From positions 1 through 64,000 of the forward strand of contig NZ_WUWM01000013.1 in the NCBI RefSeq assembly GCF_009846885.1: a stretch of DNA of 64,000 nucleotides, read 5' to 3'. The stretch is from Paenibacillus puerhi. Lineage in GTDB: Bacteria > Bacillota > Bacilli > Paenibacillales > NBRC-103111. The notes beneath the pieces are model-generated. The model did no database searches, had not been told where the DNA came from, and saw nothing but the letters and a program-made list of their open reading frames with translations. Below are positions 59,046 through 64,000 of this stretch, one piece after another (position 1 is the first letter of the stretch; the number at the start of each line of letters is the position of its first letter). The position numbers were made by a program, and so were the translations under genes.

Positions 59046-61256
59046 ATGCCAGCTTCAAGACGAATAGACGATGTGCTTCACGCCGAAAAGAAAGCGCTTC
59101 GCACCTTGCCGGGCGCTCTGCTGCTAGGTTCGACGGGAGCGCGCTTATGGGCTGATTATGTCGAGCCTGTGCCAGGCTTCTCCGGCCGGTTCGACTTTAT
59201 ACATAAAGCAAATATCCCTTTGCTGTACCGCATCGCGAATAATTTGACAGACAGCTTCGAGCCCTGCCAGACTCAGTGGCGTCCGAGCCATCTGCGGATG
59301 GAGTTCGAGAACAGCCGGCTTAAGCTGTCCGAAAGCAAGTTCATTACATGGGACGACTGCGCGGTATCCTGCCAAACCTGGACCAATCGCAGTTCCCGGG
59401 ACTTGGTTCTGAGCCTGGAAACCTGGCAGGATGCCTTCTCCCGGAGAGTGGGCAACAGGCTGCTGGGCAAGTTCGACCCTGGTCATTACAGCTTTGCCAT
59501 CGCGGGGGCGATCGCCGTCAGCGATCCGTCATTGCTGGAGGAAGTGCGCCTGAAGCCGGGGGAGTCCCGTTCGTTTATTGTAGCCGCAGCCTTCGGTATC
59601 GAAGGCCAGGACGAGGCGGAAGCGCTCCTCCAGCGCGCAGCGGGCTATGCGGAAAGCGGAAGGAACGGGGCTGAGGTCGTCGCTCGCCAGCAGGAGGAAT
59701 ATGACGCTTGGTTCGACAAAGCGCCTGTCTTCGCCAGCAGCGACGAGCTGCTTACCCGCACTTGGAGCTACCGCTGGTTTCTGCTTCGGCACAATCTGGC
59801 CGATCCGAGGTACGGGCACTTATCTTATCCGTTGTTCTATGAGGGCAGGTCCCACAAGAAAAGCAAGACGCCCTTCGGCAAGGGCGGTTGGGAATTCAGC
59901 AAGCTGATCAATCTGTCAGTGCCCTTGCATGTGACGGATGCCCGCTGGTATCACGATCCGGCATATGCGGAGGGACCCTTCCGCAATATGGTCCAGGCCC
60001 CGGGCGAGGGGGGCATGCTGAGCTGCCTGACGGTCGATACGATCATGCATTCCTTCGCGAACTTTGCCTGTTGGGCGGCTTATCAGCTGTATCTGGTGCA
60101 TGGCAATCTGGAGACGGTCGCCGGATGGCTGCCGGCGCTGAAGCGCAATGTGGAGGCTTGGATCGACGTGTACGGCAGCGAAAGCGACAAGCTGATGATC
60201 GAGTACAAGCATACGCGGACAGGCAAGGAATACCAGCCGAGCTACTGGTATTTTCATGACTATCCGAAAAATCCGAAGGACAAACAAACCTATACGCCGC
60301 TCAAGCGGGTGGATCGTACGGTCTACCACTACTTGAACACGCTGGCTATTGCGCGACTATGCGAAGCTGCAGGCGATCCTAAGGCGGAGGACTACCTTCG
60401 GCGGGCCGATGCGATCCGGCAAGATGTATTGGCGAAAATGTGGGACGAGGAAACGCAGTTTTTCTACGATCTTCACTACGAGACGGATGAGAAGGCATGG
60501 GTTAAAAATCTGGTCGGTGTATATCCCGGCTGGGCCCAAATGCTGGACGCGCGGTTCGATGGCATGATCGGGCATTTATTCAATGAAGAAGAATTTCGTA
60601 CCGGTTGCCCCTTCCCCTCCGTATCGGCGGACTGTCCGGCGTACGCGAAGGAAGGAGGGTGGATGGGGCACTTCGTCAAAGGCCGCAACGGCTGCGTTTG
60701 GGACGGCCCCACCTGGCCTTACACGAATTCTATCGCGCTTGATGCGCTGGCTAAGGAGAGCAAGCGAAGCGGCCATAAGTACGATGCGGATTTCGCCTAT
60801 TATTTGCGGGAATATTCGTTTCTGCATTTCCAAAATCGCGACTTGAACCGACCCGGACTTGTCGAGCATTATAACAGCGCTACCGGAGAGCCGTTAAGCG
60901 ACGAACAGGAGTATAATCATTCCTTTTACATCGATCTGCTGATCAGCCATGTCGCCGGATTGTCCGTCGGGCAGCAGGGGCTGACGCTTGACCCGCTGGA
61001 TATCGGGCTGGACTACTTCGCATTGGATAGGGTAAAAGCCGGCGGGCTGGAGCTGCGGATCACCTACCTTGGGCCCGATGCGTCCTCGCAGGACGCGGAC
61101 ATCGCCGGACTGGAGCCCGGATACCGGTTGTACGTCAACGGCAAGGAGGCATTCGCCAGCGACAAGCTGTGCCGTATGGAGCTCTCATGGAAGAGTCTTC
61201 GGGACGGGACGGAACAGGGAACGACTAAACGAGATGCAAGGAGTGTATGCGAGTGA
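59046..61256 (+). CDS. (alpha/alpha)6-barrel glycoside hydrolase (MGH1/GH63/GH142-like)
   Basis: The 736-residue protein has a beta-rich N-terminal domain of about 220 residues and an (alpha/alpha)6 barrel with TRTWSYRWFLLRHNLADPRY, EGRSHKKSKTPFG, NGCVWDGPTWPYTNSIAL and EYNHSFYIDLL. Acidic residues in the WDGPTWP and EYNHS segments are the usual catalytic places in GH63-like families. It lies between two sialidase-like genes. A GH142-like arabinofuranosidase is possible given this setting, but the family is not settled. The ribosome site GGAGGG lies about ten bases upstream. Confidence 0.65.
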   Translation: MPASRRIDDVLHAEKKALRTLPGALLLGSTGARLWADYVEPVPGFSGRFDFIHKANIPLLYRIANNLTDSFEPCQTQWRPSHLRMEFENSRLKLSESKFITWDDCAVSCQTWTNRSSRDLVLSLETWQDAFSRRVGNRLLGKFDPGHYSFAIAGAIAVSDPSLLEEVRLKPGESRSFIVAAAFGIEGQDEAEALLQRAAGYAESGRNGAEVVARQQEEYDAWFDKAPVFASSDELLTRTWSYRWFLLRHNLADPRYGHLSYPLFYEGRSHKKSKTPFGKGGWEFSKLINLSVPLHVTDARWYHDPAYAEGPFRNMVQAPGEGGMLSCLTVDTIMHSFANFACWAAYQLYLVHGNLETVAGWLPALKRNVEAWIDVYGSESDKLMIEYKHTRTGKEYQPSYWYFHDYPKNPKDKQTYTPLKRVDRTVYHYLNTLAIARLCEAAGDPKAEDYLRRADAIRQDVLAKMWDEETQFFYDLHYETDEKAWVKNLVGVYPGWAQMLDARFDGMIGHLFNEEEFRTGCPFPSVSADCPAYAKEGGWMGHFVKGRNGCVWDGPTWPYTNSIALDALAKESKRSGHKYDADFAYYLREYSFLHFQNRDLNRPGLVEHYNSATGEPLSDEQEYNHSFYIDLLISHVAGLSVGQQGLTLDPLDIGLDYFALDRVKAGGLELRITYLGPDASSQDADIAGLEPGYRLYVNGKEAFASDKLCRMELSWKSLRDGTEQGTTKRDARSVCE

Positions 61257-62317
61257 ATCGCTTTAATGGTATGATCACCCCCAGCGAGGCAGATTCTCGG
61301 ATCATGGAGGCTTATCTTCCGCTATCCGAGCCCAGCGACAACCATGCTGCCAATCTGCTGGAGCTGGATAACGGAGACCTGCTGTGCACGTGGTTTTCCG
61401 GGAGCGGGGAAGGAAATCCCGATACCCATATCGTCTTGTCTCGGCTGCCTGCCGGGACGGACTGCTGGACGCAGCCTGTCCCGCTTTCAGAGGACGCAGG
61501 CCGCTCCGAGCAAAATCCGGTGCTCTTTCAAGCGCCGGACGGCAAGCTGTGGCTGTTTCATACGTCCAATGAGCCGCATAATCAGAAAACCTCCAGAGTC
61601 GTGTACCGGACATCGGAGGACAGGGGAGAGACCTGGAGTCCTGCCGAGGTGTTATTCGATAGACTTGGTATTTTTCTAAGACATCCTCCGATCGTCCTGA
61701 GCAACGGTGACTGGCTGCTCCCGGCTTATTACTGCAAGCTGGACGGACATTACAGCGTCGTACAGATCAGCAGCGACCAGGGGGCAACGTGGACGGAATA
61801 CGAGGTGTCCGGCAGCACGCACCGGGTTCAGATGAATGTGCTGGAACGCAGCGACGGATCTTTGCTCGCCATGTTCCGCAGCAGGCAGGCCGACCGCATC
61901 TATATGAGCGAATCCCGCGATGGCGGCCGCACCTGGTCGAAGCCTGTCAAAAGCGTACTTGCGAACAACAATTCCTCTACGCAGGCTGTGAAGCTGCCGA
62001 GCGGTCGTATGGCACTGATCTATAACGACTCTACGATGGAGCGCGACCAGTTCCGCTGGGTGCAGAGGAAGGGCGAGTTCCGCAAGAAGCCGCTGCGCAC
62101 GCCGCTGACGTTATCCCTCTCGGAGGATGACGGACAAACCTGGCCTTATTCCCGCAATATCCAGATGGCGGACCTGGAATACAAGGATTCCGAGATTGGC
62201 TACTCTTACCCGTCTATCCTAGCTACCCGCGACGGGAACCTGCACATCGCTTTCTCCTACTTGCGCAAAGGCATTAAATATGTGCGCCTCGGGGAACAAC
62301 TGGTATTTGAGGATTGA
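61253..62317 (+). CDS. Sialidase-like BNR propeller hydrolase 2
   Basis: The 354-residue protein has Asp-box motifs (SEDRGETWS, SSDQGATWT, SRDGGRTWS, SEDDGQTW) and NNNSSTQAVKLPSGRMALIY, shared in pattern with protein 1 (NNNSGIDLVKLADGMLALV). GTG 61253 has AAGGAG eight bases upstream and overlaps the stop of the previous gene; ATG 61247 is only two bases from that site. It is the last enzyme gene of the operon. Sequence similarity to protein 1 suggests an old duplication with a changed substrate. Confidence 0.75.
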   Translation: MNRFNGMITPSEADSRIMEAYLPLSEPSDNHAANLLELDNGDLLCTWFSGSGEGNPDTHIVLSRLPAGTDCWTQPVPLSEDAGRSEQNPVLFQAPDGKLWLFHTSNEPHNQKTSRVVYRTSEDRGETWSPAEVLFDRLGIFLRHPPIVLSNGDWLLPAYYCKLDGHYSVVQISSDQGATWTEYEVSGSTHRVQMNVLERSDGSLLAMFRSRQADRIYMSESRDGGRTWSKPVKSVLANNNSSTQAVKLPSGRMALIYNDSTMERDQFRWVQRKGEFRKKPLRTPLTLSLSEDDGQTWPYSRNIQMADLEYKDSEIGYSYPSILATRDGNLHIAFSYLRKGIKYVRLGEQLVFED

Positions 62318-62429
62318 AATGGAACGACAATCATGTCATATTAAAGTACATAAAGCTGCTCGGTAGAGCAATGGAACGATCGAAATTGGAATTGCGTCGA
62401 TTTGCAAACCTGTATTTGGGGTGATGGGG

Positions 62430-63320
62430 ATGTCCGGAAGAATCGAGCATTTAAGCGGGGACTTATTTTTCGACGATAACCTAGATATTTTTATAAACCG
62501 CGAGTTGGAATCGTTTACATTGTCTCAGCATACCCACGATTTTGTGGAAATCTGCTTTGTCGGAGAAGGCTGCGGGTACCATTACATCGAGGATCGGGTC
62601 ATACCCGTCAAGCAGGGGGATCTGTTCGTCATCCCGGTGGGGACATCGCATGTATTCCGGCCGTCCTCGCCCCGGCAGGACAAGATGCTGGTCATCTATA
62701 ACTGTATCTTCAACGGCCGCTTGCTGGATGGCTGGAAAAGCTATTTGCAGGAAGACTGTTACACCTATAATGCCATTTACAATCCGAATGGGCTGGCCCA
62801 GCCCTGGCTGCATATCCAGGATAAGTACGATACGTTCCAGGCCATCGTCCAGGCGATGTACAGTGAATATCTGAAGCGCAATACCGGGTTTGAAACGGTG
62901 TTGACGGTGCAGCTGATCCAGATGCTGGTGATGCTTCAGCGCTTCGAACTGCAGAACGATGCGGAGCCCGTGCCCGCGCGGATGTTGGATGATGTCGTTC
63001 ATTTCATCAAGTCGAATTATACGCAAAATATTACGGTGCAGCATGTGGCCGATTATTTTTTCCTGAGCGCCAGCCACTTCCAGCGGTTGTTCAAGAAGTC
63101 GACCGGACTGTCGTTTACGCAATATTTGCAAAATGTACGCGTTCAGAAATGCTGCGAGCTGCTGAAGGCGACCGATATTCCGATCTATCAGATCGCGAAT
63201 CAGGTGGGCTATCAGGATATGAAGTTTTTCCATGCGCTTTTTCGCAAAAAAACGGGTGTAACCCCAAGGCAGTATCGGCAAAACTTTCAAGAGCTTGAAG
63301 AAGGAGCAATGTCGTTTTAA
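62430..63320 (+). CDS. AraC family regulator with cupin sensor
   Basis: The 296-residue protein has an N-terminal cupin (LSQHTHDFVEICFVGEGCG, GDLFVIPVGTSHVF) that can bind a sugar and a C-terminal double helix-turn-helix (LSASHFQRLFKKSTGLSFTQ, FFHALFRKKTGVTPRQYRQN). GTG 62421 and ATG 62424 are alternative starts; 62430 has the best spacing to GGGGTG. It probably controls the glycan operon upstream or its own neighbours. Confidence 0.9.
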   Translation: MSGRIEHLSGDLFFDDNLDIFINRELESFTLSQHTHDFVEICFVGEGCGYHYIEDRVIPVKQGDLFVIPVGTSHVFRPSSPRQDKMLVIYNCIFNGRLLDGWKSYLQEDCYTYNAIYNPNGLAQPWLHIQDKYDTFQAIVQAMYSEYLKRNTGFETVLTVQLIQMLVMLQRFELQNDAEPVPARMLDDVVHFIKSNYTQNITVQHVADYFFLSASHFQRLFKKSTGLSFTQYLQNVRVQKCCELLKATDIPIYQIANQVGYQDMKFFHALFRKKTGVTPRQYRQNFQELEEGAMSF

Positions 63321-63327
63321 TCGATTA

Positions 63328-63365
63328 GGGCTGACCATTGCAATGGGACCAGCTCTTTTTTTTCG
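63328..63365 (+). terminator. Terminator after AraC gene
   Basis: GCTG and CAGC close a stem around CCATTGCAATGG with one bulge, followed by nine T bases. Confidence 0.6.
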
Positions 63366-63563
63366 GGTTGGAAAACGAGAACGGTTCGCTTGGCAGCGCT
63401 CCCGCGAAGACAGGCTAAGAGCTGCCGGCTGAAAGCACTATTCGCCTATAGAGTAAGTTATGATCCCCTATAATCCGCCATGGAGCAGCCTGTATAATGA
63501 AGGACATTCGGGACAATTGTAACCGTTCCCAACATGAAGAGGGAAACTGTGGGAGGTGCGGGC

Positions 63564-64000
63564 GTGGGACGTATTGTATTAAAGCATATCGAAAAACGAT
63601 TCGGCAAGGAACGAGGTTATGCCGTCAAAGACTTCAACCTGGAAATTCACGATGGCGAATTTCTCGTGATGGTCGGTCCTTCCGGCTGCGGGAAATCGAC
63701 AACGCTGCGAATGATAGCAGGTCTGGAGGATATAAGCTCGGGGGAGCTGTATATCGGAGACCGGCTGGTCAATCATTTGCCCCCCAAAGACCGGGATATT
63801 GCGATGGTCTTTCAAAACTATGCGCTGTATCCGAACATGAGCGTGTTCGAGAATATCGCATTTGGGCTAAGGCTGCGTAAAACGCCGAAGCATGAGATCG
63901 AGCAGTCGGTCAAGCGGACATCGAGGACGCTGGAAATCGAGCCCTATCTGGACCGGAAGCCGAAGCAGCTCTCCGGCGGTCAGCGGCAGCGCGTCGCGCT
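63564..64000 (+). CDS. MsmX/UgpC-type ABC sugar-import ATPase, cut by window end
   Basis: A GTG start with GGGAGG seven bases upstream gives [16 protein letters not shown], Walker A (GPSGCGKST), Q-loop ([14 protein letters not shown]) and the signature LSGGQRQR, and the frame is still open at 64000. The usual length is about 365-370 residues, so two fifths are seen. Such ATPases serve several sugar importers, including LplB/YtcP systems that lack their own ATPase, like the one at 25172-28602. Confidence 0.92.
   Translation, partial: MGRIVLKHIEKRFGKERGYAVKDFNLEIHDGEFLVMVGPSGCGKSTTLRMIAGLEDISSGELYIGDRLVNHLPPKDRDIAMVFQNYALYPNMSVFENIAFGLRLRKTPKHEIEQSVKRTSRTLEIEPYLDRKPKQLSGGQRQRVA

Noticed and set aside
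57935-62317. True sialidases for sialic acid
   Set aside because: The Asp boxes are present, but the FRIP motif with its Arg is missing and the gene context is plant pectin.

Overview
The window looks like part of a Paenibacillus-type genome (low-GC Gram-positive phylum, but GC-rich coding from about 15 kb on). The reasons are the YesM/YesN two-component pairs with LplB/YtcP/LplA-type sugar importers, AGGAGG ribosome sites with frequent GTG/TTG starts, a CcpA-type cre box, and a very large set of plant-polysaccharide enzymes. No rRNA, tRNA or CRISPR array was seen.

Region 1 (1-12.7 kb) is a pectin cluster: GH28 polygalacturonase, a PL22-like oligogalacturonide lyase, a GH4 enzyme, GH43, CE12 rhamnogalacturonan acetylesterase, GH105 unsaturated galacturonyl hydrolase and a GDSL esterase. 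It is mixed with debris: duplicated 3' ends of the GH28 and GH4 genes, two broken copies of one polysaccharide deacetylase, two GH2 N-terminal fragments (one rearranged by an internal inversion), an AraC fragment, and remnants of F5/8-type, fibronectin-like and CE12 domains. Region 2 (12.7-14.5 kb) is AT-rich, with small ORFs and the N-terminal remnant of a Tn7-type TnsA transposition protein.

Region 3 (14.6-21.5 kb) holds a MocR regulator divergent from a BenE-like transporter, then a tightly overlapping nosD-nosL-nosY-nosF-tlpA operon with no nosZ in the window. Region 4 (21.6-29.5 kb) is a YesN/YesM system, two ABC permeases, a solute-binding lipoprotein and a PhyH-type dioxygenase. The promoters before yesN and before the permease genes share an activator-like element at identical spacing. 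Region 5 (29.5-37 kb) has a MerR-controlled dehydrogenase and tautomerase, an FMN monooxygenase with a rhodanese, an NTR-like membrane protein, a DMT transporter, and a short (class III-like) hybrid cluster protein under an FNR-type box.

Region 6 (37-64 kb) is a second, larger glycan locus: GH2 and GH106 on +, a decayed IS1182-family element, GH78 and a five-bladed propeller hydrolase on -, then a long + operon of aldolase, GDSL esterase, GH29, a GH138-like enzyme, GH95, sialidase-like propeller, (alpha/alpha)6 hydrolase and a second sialidase-like propeller. An AraC regulator and the start of an MsmX/UgpC-type ATPase follow. The combination of GH138, GH95, GH78, GH106 and sialidase-like enzymes with a 2-keto-3-deoxy-acid-type aldolase fits breakdown of the pectin domain rhamnogalacturonan II. 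That is an inference from gene content and from catalytic residues in the GH138-like protein. It is the most interesting system in the window.
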